Positions 16,718-25,099 of a stretch of DNA of 60,012 bases are shown piece by piece. Within the stretch, counting starts at the first letter, position 1; each line of letters opens with the position of its first letter. A model generated the notes under the pieces. The model saw only the letters and a list, made by a program, of their open reading frames with translations, did no database searches and had not been told where the DNA came from. A program made the position numbers and the translations under genes. The DNA is from an uncultured Clostridia bacterium (lineage in GTDB: Bacteria > Bacillota > Clostridia > Oscillospirales > Ruminococcaceae), in contig CANQYD010000009.1 of the NCBI GenBank assembly GCA_947627985.1, positions 1 to 60,012 on the forward strand, read 5' to 3'.

Positions 16718-18375
16718 CAAAGCGAATTTTCCGATCGATTTTTCTCGTCGCGATGGCGGTTTTTGCGGCTTCGGTGCTGCTCTTTTCGATTATGCTGTAT
16801 AACTATTTTTCGGAGGTCCGGCAGGAGCAGCTTCGGGTTCAGACCGAGCTTGCCGCCAAAGCCGTAGCCGCCGAGGGGGTCGCATATTTTGACGGTTTGG
16901 ACCCGCGCGAGTACCGAATCACCCTCATCGCGCCTGATGGCAAGGTAATTTTTGACAGCCGCTCGGACACCGGTGAAATGGAGAATCATCTTGAGCGCGA
17001 GGAGATCAAAAAAGCCCTTGAAACGGGCTTCGGCGAGAGTTCAAGGTATTCGGTCACGCTCATGGAGAGGGCGTTATATTGCGCCGAAAGGCTCCCCGAC
17101 GGCTCGGTCCTGCGAATGTCGGTCAGCCAAAACACTCTGCTGACCCTGCTTTTCGGCATGTCCCAGCCGCTCGCCGCGATAATCCTTATCGCAGTCGCGC
17201 TGTCGATGTTTTTGGCGTACCGACTGTCAAAACAAATCGTCAAGCCGCTTAACAGTCTCAATCTCGACGACCCGCTCTCAAACGGGCAATACGACGAGCT
17301 CGCGCCGCTTTTGCACCGCATCGACAGTCAGCAGCGGCAGATCAAAAAGCAGGCTGACGAGCTGCGGAAGCGGCAGGAGGAGTTTGCCGCCGTCACCGAA
17401 AATATGGCGGAGGGGATCGTCGTTCTCGGCACGTCGGGCGAGATTTTGAGCATAAATCCCGCCGCGGCAAGGCTTTTTGACGCTTCGGGAGATGTCGTCG
17501 GGCAGCATATGCTGACCCTGAACCGCAGTCCCGAGGTTTCCGAGCTGCTTTCGGCGATGGAAAAGGGCGTCCATGCCGAGAAATTTCTTGATTTAAAGGG
17601 CAGAAAATTTCAGCTCGACATCAGTCCCGTTTCGGACGGCGAAAAGGCGTCGGGCGGGGTGTTGCTGGTGCTCGACGTGACTGAAAAGGAGCGCGCAGAG
17701 CAGCTTCGGCGGGAGTTCACCGCGAACGTTTCGCATGAGCTGAAAACCCCGCTGCAAACGATTTCGGGTGCGGCAGAGCTCCTAAAAAACGGGCTTGTAA
17801 AAGAGCTTGATAAGCAGGAATTTTATGCGCGGATTCACGGCGAATCCCAAAGAATGATTAGCTTAGTTGAAGATATAATCCGCCTGTCGCACCTTGACGA
17901 GGGTGCGCAGGACATGCAACGTGAGCGTGTGGATTTGTTTGAGCTTGCACAGGAGACGGCGAAGCAGCTCATGCCCGAAGCGGAGGCGGCAAAAATAGCC
18001 CTCGAAGTCAGCGGTAAGCCGACCGAGATCAGCGGAATCCCGCAGCTTTTGAGTAGTATAATCTATAACTTGATTGATAATGCTATTAAATATAATCATG
18101 AGGGCGGGCGGGTTGCCGTAAGCGTGAGAAATGCCGATAATATGGCAATTTTAGCGGTCGAGGATACGGGCATCGGCATTCCGAAAGAGCATCAGGAACG
18201 CATTTTCGAACGGTTCTACCGCGTTGACAAAAGCCGCTCCAAATCCCTCGGCGGCACGGGTCTCGGGCTGTCGATTGTCAAGCACGCCGCCATGATTCAT
18301 GGGGCGAGGATTGAGGTCGAGAGCGAGGTCGGGAAGGGAACGAGGGTGGAGGTTGTTTTCCCGATTGAGGAGTAG
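16714..18375 (+). CDS. phoR: PhoR-type sensor histidine kinase
   Basis: A 553-residue membrane kinase. A first helix (about residues 7-29), an extracytoplasmic segment of about 115 residues and a second helix (about 145-168) are followed by a short linker, a PAS domain (about 225-320), the phospho-acceptor H341 in FTANVSHELKTPLQ and the catalytic domain with N box NLIDNAIKYN, G1 DTGIGIP and G2 GGTGLGLS. The start codon overlaps phoB (ATGA). Together with PhoU it should sense Pst activity. It converges on the flippase gene. Confidence 0.93.
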   Translation: MTKRIFRSIFLVAMAVFAASVLLFSIMLYNYFSEVRQEQLRVQTELAAKAVAAEGVAYFDGLDPREYRITLIAPDGKVIFDSRSDTGEMENHLEREEIKKALETGFGESSRYSVTLMERALYCAERLPDGSVLRMSVSQNTLLTLLFGMSQPLAAIILIAVALSMFLAYRLSKQIVKPLNSLNLDDPLSNGQYDELAPLLHRIDSQQRQIKKQADELRKRQEEFAAVTENMAEGIVVLGTSGEILSINPAAARLFDASGDVVGQHMLTLNRSPEVSELLSAMEKGVHAEKFLDLKGRKFQLDISPVSDGEKASGGVLLVLDVTEKERAEQLRREFTANVSHELKTPLQTISGAAELLKNGLVKELDKQEFYARIHGESQRMISLVEDIIRLSHLDEGAQDMQRERVDLFELAQETAKQLMPEAEAAKIALEVSGKPTEISGIPQLLSSIIYNLIDNAIKYNHEGGRVAVSVRNADNMAILAVEDTGIGIPKEHQERIFERFYRVDKSRSKSLGGTGLGLSIVKHAAMIHGARIEVESEVGKGTRVEVVFPIEE

Positions 18376-18394
18376 CTTTTGGGCATGGAAAACC

Positions 18395-18438
18395 GTCCAT
18401 TTCCAAATGGCTGAGCGTTTCAGCCGCAGGAAATGGGC
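18395..18438. repeat. Compound hairpin between convergent phoR and flippase genes
   Basis: CCATTTCC (18397-18404) pairs with GGAAATGG (18429-18436), and inside it GGCTGA (18409-18414) pairs with TCAGCC (18420-18425). There is no U-run, but the place between two converging genes suggests a shared transcription end. Confidence 0.5.
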
Positions 18439-18541
18439 GATTTGTGGTTGGAGTTCTGATTGATTGCGCTGAATGGTTGTCATGCTTTATGAGTAGTTGG
18501 CATTATACAAATTTTTGAACGGAACAAAATCACTCAATCCT

Positions 18542-19807
18542 TTATCCGTAGGTTTTTAATTCGCCTGAAACTCCGCTCATTTTCTTTCCGCATATCACGC
18601 TCCACAAAAGGGTGCATCCTTCCGCCAAAAGTGTTGTAAATGCGGCCGCATTCTCCTGCCACTTCGGAATAAGTAAAATATTAAGTACCAGATTTAATAC
18701 CGCGCTGACCAAAGTGACTTTAAAAACCTCACTCTCTTTCTTCATCGGAACAAGTATGCACTGACCCCAAAACCATGCTGCCATACACATAAACAGCGCT
18801 ACACCAAGTATTGCCAAAGAAGATGACGCCTCGGCGTATTCGGGACCGGAAATAAGCAAAACGATCGGTTTGCTTAAAATAATAATTCCTGTGATGGCGG
18901 GCAGCACAGCCGTGATCAGCGTGCTGTAAATATCATTTGCCGTTTTCCTGAATTCCTCAAGTCTTCCCGTTCCGAACTGCGCTGACAGTCGAGGTATAGA
19001 TACTATCAGGATTGTCGAAAGCAAGCTTTTTACAATGGAATATATTTTGGTGGAAACAGAGTAAATGCCGACCCTTTCATCGCCGCAAAGTATTCCCAGC
19101 ACCGTTATATCCGAGCTGACATAAATCGTTACGGTCAGAGACATAGCAAACATTATCATTATCGGGCGCATATGTCTCTTCCAATCGACTTTCTTTGTAA
19201 GCCTCAGATTTACATATTTTCGAGCATGAATATAATTGAGAATGCTTGAACCCGCATTTGCCAATACCGTGATCAAAGCATATATGTTTAAATCCTCAGC
19301 AGTATGCACAAAGCAAAAGAGCATTATAAGGGAAAGGATCTGAAATGCAATTCCTCTAACTGTTATATAAAGATAATCTTCATAAATAGAGTATATCCAA
19401 TCTATACCGATAGTTTTCAGAATCACCTGGAACGACAGGATAATCAGCAGTGTCCAATATGCCTTCATTCCGGGAAACACAAGCATTACCGCAATCAACA
19501 GCACATATGAAATTACGGTCGACAGCATGTTGATAGTGAACATTTCATTGGCATACCGGTTGAGCTCACTCTTGCTTTCACGGAATGCCGCACCGTCTCT
19601 GATTGCATAACTGCCAATCCCCAGTCCGGACAATAATAGAAAATAACTGATGATCGAATTTGCGTAGTTATATCGTCCAATATTTTCAACGCCGAGAATT
19701 CTGGAAACATAGGGGAATGTAATCAATGGAAACAAAACGGATAACACGCCGCGAGCGGCGTTTAAAACCATATTCACCTTCAACGACTTTTTCTGTTCTA
19801 TCGACAT
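18542..19807 (-). CDS. Polysaccharide flippase (Wzx/RfbX-like, MOP superfamily)
   Basis: A 421-residue multi-pass protein with about 12-14 hydrophobic segments and the N-terminal NAARGVLSVLFPLITFPYVSRILG pattern of oligosaccharide flippases; such proteins move lipid-linked sugar repeat units across the membrane for capsule or exopolysaccharide. The frame is open to 19834, but AAGGAAA lies close before the ATG at 19807 (MSIEQKK), which is chosen. It is more AT-rich than the phosphate genes. Upstream in the same direction is only the wreck of a glycosyltransferase, so the original polysaccharide locus has mostly been lost. Confidence 0.88.
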   Translation of the reverse strand: MSIEQKKSLKVNMVLNAARGVLSVLFPLITFPYVSRILGVENIGRYNYANSIISYFLLLSGLGIGSYAIRDGAAFRESKSELNRYANEMFTINMLSTVISYVLLIAVMLVFPGMKAYWTLLIILSFQVILKTIGIDWIYSIYEDYLYITVRGIAFQILSLIMLFCFVHTAEDLNIYALITVLANAGSSILNYIHARKYVNLRLTKKVDWKRHMRPIMIMFAMSLTVTIYVSSDITVLGILCGDERVGIYSVSTKIYSIVKSLLSTILIVSIPRLSAQFGTGRLEEFRKTANDIYSTLITAVLPAITGIIILSKPIVLLISGPEYAEASSSLAILGVALFMCMAAWFWGQCILVPMKKESEVFKVTLVSAVLNLVLNILLIPKWQENAAAFTTLLAEGCTLLWSVICGKKMSGVSGELKTYG

Positions 19808-19808
19808 T

Positions 19809-20350
19809 TTATTTTCCTTTTTTATTTTTAACAAGGCTCATCGGAGAAATGCCTTTTTTGCTTACTTTCATTTCTATGTATTTCTTATACTCATACACTT
19901 CATCGCGGCTTTTCTTGAAAACTTCTGCGGCAAAACTGACATAGGATAAGCCCGCTATAATACCGTCGCATTTGGATATGTCTGCCAATATTTCCTACTA
20001 CGAAATTATCTTTTATTCCGTATTTTTCCCTTATAAGTACTCTATCTTGCTCATTGAAATGAAACCTTTCGCAATCTATCCCATTATAGATAACCTTGAA
20101 ATTATCTTTTTTGACTGCCTTTTTTCCAAACAACCACTCGCCCGCCTCTTTAGAACACGCGAATAAATAATCTGCTTGATGCCGCAGCGGGAACTGCATA
20201 ACCTTTTTCACCAAAGATGCAAATCCTGAACCGTTGGAAGTGCTATGACTATGAACAATAGTTTTCAGTCCGCGCTTTTTAGCTACCCTACCCATTAGAG
20301 CGCCTCTCAGCTCAGATTTTCCCCGATTTCCGACACATATTGCAACAGTA
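19809..20350 (-). pseudogene. Glycosyltransferase family 4 fragment fused to unrelated coding debris
   Basis: One frame (start-independent, about 20345 down to 19900) encodes the end of a GT4 N-terminal domain: KTIVHSHSTSNGSG, then YLFACSKEAGEWLFG, then VIYNGIDCERFHF and NFVVGNIGR. Complete family members are about 360 residues; here both the first ~80 residues and the whole donor-binding domain are missing. After GNIGR the similarity stops. A second frame of about 58 codons ending at 19809 (ADISKCDGIIAG... ending KNKKGK) runs straight into the flippase ribosome binding site and looks like the tail of another, unidentified gene. The piece probably arose by an internal deletion joining two genes. 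Confidence 0.7.
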
Positions 20351-20352
20351 AA

Positions 20353-20500
20353 TCAGCCTTGCCTGCGCTTTGAAATGTAACTCGGACAATCCACCACAAC
20401 AGCCTTAAAACTCTGCTTGCAGTCGCGGGCGCATTTCTTGCATAGCGGGTTGTACTTTCGCCTGCCGGCCGAGTCTAAGAACATATTTGTATGGATTCAT
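20353..20500 (-). pseudogene. Frameshifted Cys-rich mini-protein
   Basis: With AAAGGAG five bases upstream, the ATG at 20500 opens MNPYKYVLRLGRQAK; after that one extra base shifts the frame, and the next frame continues YNPLCKKCARDCKQSF and AVVVDCPSY to a stop at 20353. The total of 148 bases is 49 codons plus one. The C-x-x-C-x-x-x-C pattern plus a later Cys suggests a small zinc-binding protein of about 48 residues, of a kind I associate with Clostridia mobile elements. The extra base could also be a sequencing error. Function unknown. Confidence 0.5.
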
Positions 20501-20534
20501 AAGTCTCCTTTCTGAACATTAATTTTCGTGGGGA

Positions 20535-20652
20535 GTGTACAAATCGCCCTCATTATTCTCACTAATTAAATCTGTCACCAACGGTGACGCCTTGAAATTC
20601 TGACAATCTGACTTCTGCCCTCTGCACTCTTGATGTGGTCGTTTTGACCACA
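20535..20652 (+). repeat. Promoter-linked ~120-bp repeat, copy 2
   Basis: Same layout as copy 1. Hairpin 1 is GTCACC-aac-GGTGAC (20574-20588) and hairpin 2 is GTGGTC-gtttt-GACCAC (within 20632-20652); both arms changed together relative to copy 1. It ends 18 bp before the -35 box of the toxin-antitoxin operon. Confidence 0.85.
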
Positions 20653-20670
20653 CCTTTTTCGTGTGTTATG

Positions 20671-20699
20671 TTGACATTATGCGCATAATATGTTATAAT
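20671..20699 (+). promoter_or_regulatory. Promoter and operator of the RelB/YafQ-type operon
   Basis: TTGACA (20671-20676), 17-bp spacer, TATAAT (20694-20699), both perfect. A perfect palindrome ATTATGC-GCATAAT (20676-20689) fills the spacer, the usual place for autorepression by the antitoxin. Confidence 0.85.
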
Positions 20700-20728
20700 C
20701 ATCATAGAATAATTACAGGGGTGATTTT

Positions 20729-21001
20729 ATGGAAAGCACAAATCTCAACATTCGCACCGATAAAGCGGTGAAAGCCGCTGCCGAGAAGATTTTTGAAGAA
20801 CTCGGAATGAATATGACCACGGCTGTCAACATCTTTTTGCGCCAAACCATTCGTGAAAACGGGATACCGTTTGAGCTTAAACTGTCTGTTCCGAACGAAA
20901 CCACCGCTGCGGCAATCGAGGAGGGCAGGCGCATCGCTCATGACACAAATGTCAAGGGATATAATAGCATCGACGAGCTTAAGGCGGCGCTTGACGTATG
21001 A
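20729..21001 (+). CDS. RelB/DinJ-family antitoxin
   Basis: A 90-residue type II antitoxin. The N-terminal ribbon-helix-helix has the family pattern NLNIRTDKAVKAAAEKIFEELG followed by MTTAVNIFLRQTIRENGIPFE, which dimerises and binds operator DNA; the C-terminal part wraps and blocks the toxin. GGGGTG lies seven bases before the ATG. Its stop overlaps the toxin start (ATGA). Autoregulation through the palindrome in its promoter is likely. Confidence 0.93.
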   Translation: MESTNLNIRTDKAVKAAAEKIFEELGMNMTTAVNIFLRQTIRENGIPFELKLSVPNETTAAAIEEGRRIAHDTNVKGYNSIDELKAALDV

Positions 21002-21276
21002 AGTACGAAATCAGGTTTACGGGGCAGTTTAAAAAAGATTTGAAGCTCGCGAAAAAGCAGGGCAAGAATCTTGATAAGCTGTTTGATGTCGTGGAGAGAT
21101 TGGCAAACGGCGAAGTGCTTGAAGCAAAGTACCATGACCACGACCTTTCGGGGGATTACAAAGGCTGTCGAGAATGTCATATTGACCCTGATTGGCTGCT
21201 GATCTATGAGATTTTCGACGGTGTTCTCGTTCTGCTTCTCAACCGCGTTGGGAGCCATTCCGAACTGTTCAAGTAA
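20998..21276 (+). CDS. YafQ-family mRNA interferase toxin
   Basis: A 92-residue RelE-superfamily toxin of the YafQ type, expected to cut mRNA on the ribosome. Residues matching the YafQ active site are present: H48, H61, D65-W66 (HIDPDWLLIY), H87 in GSHSELF and F91. It overlaps the antitoxin by four bases and shares its promoter. A bidirectional terminator follows at once. All key residues are intact, so the toxin should be active. Confidence 0.92.
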   Translation: MKYEIRFTGQFKKDLKLAKKQGKNLDKLFDVVERLANGEVLEAKYHDHDLSGDYKGCRECHIDPDWLLIYEIFDGVLVLLLNRVGSHSELFK

Positions 21277-21280
21277 AACT

Positions 21281-21307
21281 AAGCCTGCGAATTTTCGCAG
21301 GCTTTTT
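21281..21307. terminator. Bidirectional terminator between toxin and initiator genes
   Basis: AAGCCTGCGAA (21281-21291) pairs with TTCGCAGGCTT (21294-21304), followed by T residues on the plus strand. The stop codon of the convergent gene overlaps its end. Confidence 0.8.
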
Positions 21308-22148
21308 ACAGATTCAAGTCGTGGCTGACGAGAGCGGAGTAGTAACTGTCCATCGTCGCGGGAGCGTTATATAGCGCGGTCAGAAAATATGCCCTAATGT
21401 TCCTGATTTCGGGTTTTGACCTTTCCATTGCGAAGATAACATACTCGATATGCTCGCTGTCAAGCTGTAAGAACCGCTCCATGACTGCTGCTTTTGGAAT
21501 ATCTGTGCCGTTGATACGAACAGTGGCAGACGGCAAGCAGATAGCGTCAAGCATAAGAGTTACAATCTCGTCAATCTGCCGCTTGTCGTTCTGCTTATTT
21601 GCGATGATGATGTCGTAGTCAATGTTGGTCTTGATTTCATCTTCCAACTCGCTGCGATTTTTCATCTCATCTGCCCTATCGCCCTTAGATGGGTGATTGA
21701 TTGAATCAGTATTTGATTTTTTAGTATTTGTTTTATAAGTATTTGATTGTCCCGGATTTTCCCCGTGTGGATTTTCCACAGGTGGATTATCCACGTCGGG
21801 ATTATCCACAACCGGATTTTCCATGTGTGGGTTTTCCTCATGTGGAGCGGCGGCTTGAGGCTTCTCATAAATCTCAAATGCCATGCAAGTCATTCTGCCT
21901 TTTTCGTCGCGCTGACGGTGGCGGGCGAGATAGCCGTGCTGTTCAAGCTCCTTGAGTGCCGATTGAATCGCGTCGGGACCCTCTTTGCAGATTGCCGCCA
22001 ATCCCTCGGTTGAGAATTTCCAACCGTCGGGGAACGAGAGCATCTTCGTAAGCAATCCTACCGCTTTGAGCGATATTGTTATATCCTGCAAGTGGTAGTT
22101 CGCCATGACCGTGAAGCCTTTTGTCTTGTTTACTCTGTAAACTGCCAT
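21306..22148 (-). CDS. Winged-helix replication initiator-like protein of integrative elements (DUF6017-type)
   Basis: About 280 residues. The N-terminal part (VYRVNKTKGFTVMANYHLQD ... SLKAVGLLTKMLSFPDGW ... LKELEQHGYLARHRQRD) is a winged-helix DNA-binding domain found in Clostridia mobile-element proteins. A middle segment (about 100-140) is a run of N-P repeats (ENPHMENPVVDNPDVDNP...), followed by T/K/S-rich repeats and a C-terminal helical domain like DUF6017. Such proteins sit next to relaxase and recombinase genes and are thought to act in element replication. The start is set at 22148 because AGGAG lies nine bases upstream; the open frame upstream overlaps a hairpin. Element function cannot be proven from sequence. 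Confidence 0.78.
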   Translation of the reverse strand: MAVYRVNKTKGFTVMANYHLQDITISLKAVGLLTKMLSFPDGWKFSTEGLAAICKEGPDAIQSALKELEQHGYLARHRQRDEKGRMTCMAFEIYEKPQAAAPHEENPHMENPVVDNPDVDNPPVENPHGENPGQSNTYKTNTKKSNTDSINHPSKGDRADEMKNRSELEDEIKTNIDYDIIIANKQNDKRQIDEIVTLMLDAICLPSATVRINGTDIPKAAVMERFLQLDSEHIEYVIFAMERSKPEIRNIRAYFLTALYNAPATMDSYYSALVSHDLNL

Positions 22149-22173
22149 AATTTCATCTCCTAAAATACAAAAA

Positions 22174-22213
22174 GGGCTCGTTATCACTCCATAGTGGAAG
22201 TAATAACGAACCC
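22174..22213 (-). promoter_or_regulatory. Leader hairpin of the initiator-like gene
   Basis: GGGCTCGTTATCACT pairs, with two mismatches, with AGTAATAACGAACCC around a ten-base loop. It lies 26 bases before the initiator start and could be an attenuator or element-encoded terminator. Confidence 0.6.
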
Positions 22214-22668
22214 TATTTTTTATTAAATTCTTGAGCAAAAGCTGTAGAACTTGCCAATTGGCATGAACGTATTTTGAGCAGAAAAATGCTCCCCCAAACC
22301 TCCTTTCGGCAGGGGAGCGGTCGTGTCCGCTTTAGGTCAAAAAGAAGGACTAAGCCCTGAAAGCCCCTATTTTCGGGGCCTTTCTGATTTAGTCCTATTA
22401 TACCACAAGCATCTTTTGTCACGACGCAGTTTACTTTCCCTGCTTCAATATCAGACATCATTCGCTGAAAGGCTAGGCGCTCGAAGTTTGTCCCGCTCCA
22501 ACCGTCATCGACGTATTCGTCATAAACGATCAGACCATTTTCCTGCGCGAATTTCTGTAAGACTATTCGCTGCGTTTCTATGGAAATACTGTCCCCGAAA
22601 TTCTCGTCATCTCTGGAAAGACGCATGTAAAGAGCAGTGCTATATTTTGCATTGTTAGGTGATTTCAT
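22213..22668 (-). pseudogene. Truncated large serine recombinase (TndX/Tn4451-like N-terminus)
   Basis: The first ~87 residues are a normal catalytic domain start: ALYMRLSRDDENFGDSISIE with the nucleophile serine context, then DEYVDDGWSGTNFERLAFQR and VNCVVTKD. Full-length relatives are about 500-560 residues; here the homology ends at V-T-K-D (near 22408) and unrelated codons follow to 22213. A good ribosome binding site (TGGAGG) and promoter remain. The catalytic arginine helix, recombinase and zinc domains are gone, so the element cannot excise with this protein. Confidence 0.85.
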
Positions 22669-22699
22669 TTATAACCTCCATTTCATAAACACCCACGCT

Positions 22700-22742
22700 T
22701 ACAATACAAGAGTATTGTATCATAAACGCAGGACAATTTCAA
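22700..22742 (-). promoter_or_regulatory. Promoter and palindrome of the truncated recombinase
   Basis: TTGAAA (22737-22742), 17-bp spacer, TACAAT (22714-22719) on the minus strand. The -10 is part of a perfect palindrome TACAATAC-tctt-GTATTGTA (22700-22719), a likely operator. Confidence 0.65.
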
Positions 22743-22745
22743 GCT

Positions 22746-23003
22746 TTAAAGTGATGATTTTGCGGAATATTTTATGACATCTTCGAGCAAATCTTCTAAT
22801 GGCTTACCGTCTTTGGCAAAATGCTCCGACACCTTTATTTTGGAATTACCGACGTAAAAGTACATTTCGCCGTCAGGTTCAGTCACATAGTACGGTTCGG
22901 GTAATGGCTCGTTCTCGTATTTCCACGCCTTCAAAATCTCCTTAGATGGGAAGTCTAATGGTTCGTAGCATTCGCAAAGGTCGGTGCGGTTGTGATTATT
23001 CAT
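22746..23003 (-). CDS. Small TnpW-like mobile-element protein
   Basis: About 85 residues from the ATG at 23003 (MNNHNRTDLCECYEPL). The C-terminal half (EPDGEMYFYVGNSKIKVSE then GKPLEDLLEDVIKYSA) resembles the small TnpW proteins that accompany Tn4451-type recombinases: a beta-hairpin followed by a helix with an E-D-L-L-E-D core. The ribosome binding site is weak. The frame is open further upstream to 23081 without support. It precedes the recombinase fragment in the same direction, which fits the assignment. Function unknown. Confidence 0.5.
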   Translation of the reverse strand: MNNHNRTDLCECYEPLDFPSKEILKAWKYENEPLPEPYYVTEPDGEMYFYVGNSKIKVSEHFAKDGKPLEDLLEDVIKYSAKSSL

Positions 23004-23233
23004 TTTTCTGCTTATCACATTTGCCGGCAGCTGACGGGAGCGACCCGGAGCAGCGGACAGGGCCGCTCTGATTGATGACAAATCGCCGGGGCGTTTTTAT
23101 TCGAGACGGGCAGAAACTTCGTGAAAATTCGATTAACCGTCTTAACGGGCAGTAGATTTCTTCACATTTTGGTGGTATAATGCTAAGTGTCGAGTGGGCG
23201 ACCGTTCGACAAATCAGATTTTGGGGGACTCTA

Positions 23234-23728
23234 ATGATGAAGTTGATTGAACCCGCAATAGAATATGACAAACAAATCCAAGCGTATCGAAAAGAGTTTC
23301 TCGATTGCGGCGATTCCATGGATGGCACAGCGCATCTCAGAAGATTTGAAAATCCACAAGATTGGATCAATCATGTAAGCAGTCATAATGACTCACAGTA
23401 TATGCTCGTGCGGGAAGAAGATCAAAAGATCGTTGGAATGATCCAAATCAGGCATTTATCCAACACTTATCTGAAACAGTATGGAGGCCATATTGGTTAT
23501 TCTGTTGCTCCAAGTGAACGCCGCAAAGGATATGCAACGCAGATGCTGAAAATGGCATTACCGAAATGCAGGGCGTTGGGAATTGATAAAGTGCTGATCA
23601 CCTGTATCAGCGGCAATGAAGGCAGCAAAAAAACAATTTTGAAAAACGGCGGAACTTTCGAGGCTGTTGTCTATGAACCAAATGAAGGAGTAAATGTGGA
23701 GAGATATTGGATTGATCTCTCTGAGTGA
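23234..23728 (+). CDS. GNAT-family N-acetyltransferase
   Basis: About 164 residues. The acetyl-CoA-binding motif A is clear: HIGYSVAPSERRKGYATQML, with the R/Q-x-x-G-x-G/A pattern, followed by C-R-A-L-G-I-D-K-V-L and N-E-G-S-K-K-T-I-L-K-N-G-G-T, typical of acetyltransferases acting on small molecules or antibiotics. The substrate cannot be told. GGGGGA lies seven bases upstream of the first of two adjacent ATG codons at 23234. It stands alone on the plus strand, opposite to the element genes, and is AT-rich like the surrounding island. Confidence 0.85.
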   Translation: MMKLIEPAIEYDKQIQAYRKEFLDCGDSMDGTAHLRRFENPQDWINHVSSHNDSQYMLVREEDQKIVGMIQIRHLSNTYLKQYGGHIGYSVAPSERRKGYATQMLKMALPKCRALGIDKVLITCISGNEGSKKTILKNGGTFEAVVYEPNEGVNVERYWIDLSE

Positions 23729-24054
23729 CAAATTCCCGTTTGTTGAGAAGTTGCAAAACCCTTTAGGAACTAAAGGGCGCATTTCTGTACTACGAACCGA
23801 CAGCCGACACGCAGGGCTTCAAGTGGCGAAACATCTCTAATTTGTAAGCTGTTAATGACATGGTGACAATGGATATTTCCGCTGCGGTTGTGACCGTCGG
23901 TGTGGGTGCAGACAATCGCCTGATGTCCTGCAAAATACGGCAAATTTTTTCAACCACCGGTTTAGTCAATTCGCCGAACAGTTTGTTGACTTTTCATGAA
24001 AAATGCTCTAAAATGACGGCAGAAGATCTTCAAAACGTTAAAAGGAGTATTTTT

Positions 24055-24798
24055 ATGGAAAAAACTATTTCGCAAAAAATTATCGGGCTTCGCAAGGCGG
24101 CGGGGCTGACTCAGGAGCAGCTCGGCGATAAGTTGGGGATTTCGGGGCAGGCCGTTTCAAAATGGGAGCGCGGCGAGGCGATGCCCGACATACTGATTCT
24201 GTCGGATTTGTGCGACGCGCTCGGCACTACGCTCGACTCGCTTCTGAGAGGCAAGCACGCCGAAAGCCCGCAGATCATAGGGGATTTCTGTGAATTTGCG
24301 ATGAAAAACGGCCGCGCAGAAACGGTTCGGCAGGCGATTTCGCGAATGATGAATCGGGATATCGTTGTGTCAAGGAATGACAAACTCAGTATCTGCCTCG
24401 AAAACGGCAAAAATGTCCTTGTTTCCGACCCGCTCGGCATGGGTTTTGTGATGTCGGGAACCGATTTTGCGGACTATTGCCTGAAAATGGACAGCGCGCG
24501 GATCAATAATCTGCTTAAGCTTTTTGCAGATGAAACCGTGTTTGCTGTCATCAAAATCATCGCGAAAAATCCGGCGACGGTTGACGAAATCTGCGCCGAA
24601 ATGGGTTTAGAAAAGGTTAAAATTCAGAAAATTCTTTTAGAGCTTTCAAACTTTGCAGTGATAGCATACGGTCGCGACAAAAACGGCAAGGAGGGCTACT
24701 GCCCCGCGTCGGGCATGGTCGCCGTGTGGATGGTGCTCGCGGGGTGCAGCCTGTTTGACCTTGGGGGCGTCCGCGGCAGCTCGTGGGTGTCGGTGTGA
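24055..24798 (+). CDS. XRE-family regulator with C-terminal domain of unknown function
   Basis: About 247 residues. Residues 5-60 are a helix-turn-helix of the XRE/Cro type: IIGLRKAAGLTQEQLGDKLG, ISGQAVSKWERGEAMPDI and LSDLCDALGTTLD. The rest (about 80-247) includes a second helical segment that looks like a small winged helix (ATVDEICAEMGLEKVKIQKI) and a C-terminal hydrophobic stretch with a Gly-rich end. AAAGGAG seven bases before the ATG at 24055 fixes the start; the open frame further upstream is not supported. A strong terminator follows 24 bases after the stop. Targets are unknown. Confidence 0.85.
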   Translation: MEKTISQKIIGLRKAAGLTQEQLGDKLGISGQAVSKWERGEAMPDILILSDLCDALGTTLDSLLRGKHAESPQIIGDFCEFAMKNGRAETVRQAISRMMNRDIVVSRNDKLSICLENGKNVLVSDPLGMGFVMSGTDFADYCLKMDSARINNLLKLFADETVFAVIKIIAKNPATVDEICAEMGLEKVKIQKILLELSNFAVIAYGRDKNGKEGYCPASGMVAVWMVLAGCSLFDLGGVRGSSWVSV

Positions 24799-24821
24799 TG
24801 CAGAAGAGCGGCATGAACACA

Positions 24822-24861
24822 TTAAAAATCGTCAATGCGGATATGCATTGGCGATTTTTAA
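24822..24861. terminator. Strong bidirectional terminator
   Basis: TTAAAAATCG-t-CAATGC pairs with GCATTG-g-CGATTTTTAA around GGATAT: a 17-bp stem with one mismatch and A/T tracts on both sides. Confidence 0.85.
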
Positions 24862-25099
24862 TAGATGCAGTGTTTTGGAAAAGTAACTTCCCGGAAAGAT
24901 TCCGCGCAGACAAATTTGTGCTTCAATCCAAATTTGGTCCCGCGCTAAAATCTTGCTCTAAAAATCATTCTAACCTAAAATCTCAAACTTTGCGGCTTCC
25001 CAAATCCGAATTATAATCAAAATAAATATTTTCTATTCTATTGCTTTTGCATGGCGCGTCATGTATAATTATACTGATACGTTTTCAATAAATTCGTCT
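24862..25099. other. AT-rich non-coding stretch upstream of the frameshifted HTH gene
   Basis: No gene is seen. TATAAT-like sequence occurs around 25062-25075, in TGTATAATTATACT, a near palindrome that may be the promoter of the following genes. Confidence 0.4.

Noticed and set aside
18395-18438. Hairpin between phoR and the flippase gene as a riboswitch or small RNA.
   Set aside because: It lies after both stop codons, has no conserved riboswitch features, and is more simply a transcription-end structure.
21728-21850. Regular short repeats (GGATTTTCC, GGATTATCC) that might look like a CRISPR array.
   Set aside because: They encode the N-P repeat of the initiator-like protein in frame; unit length is 15-18 bases with no spacers.
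23860-24054. 65-codon N-terminal extension of the XRE regulator.
   Set aside because: The helix-turn-helix begins right after the ATG at 24055, which has its own strong ribosome binding site.
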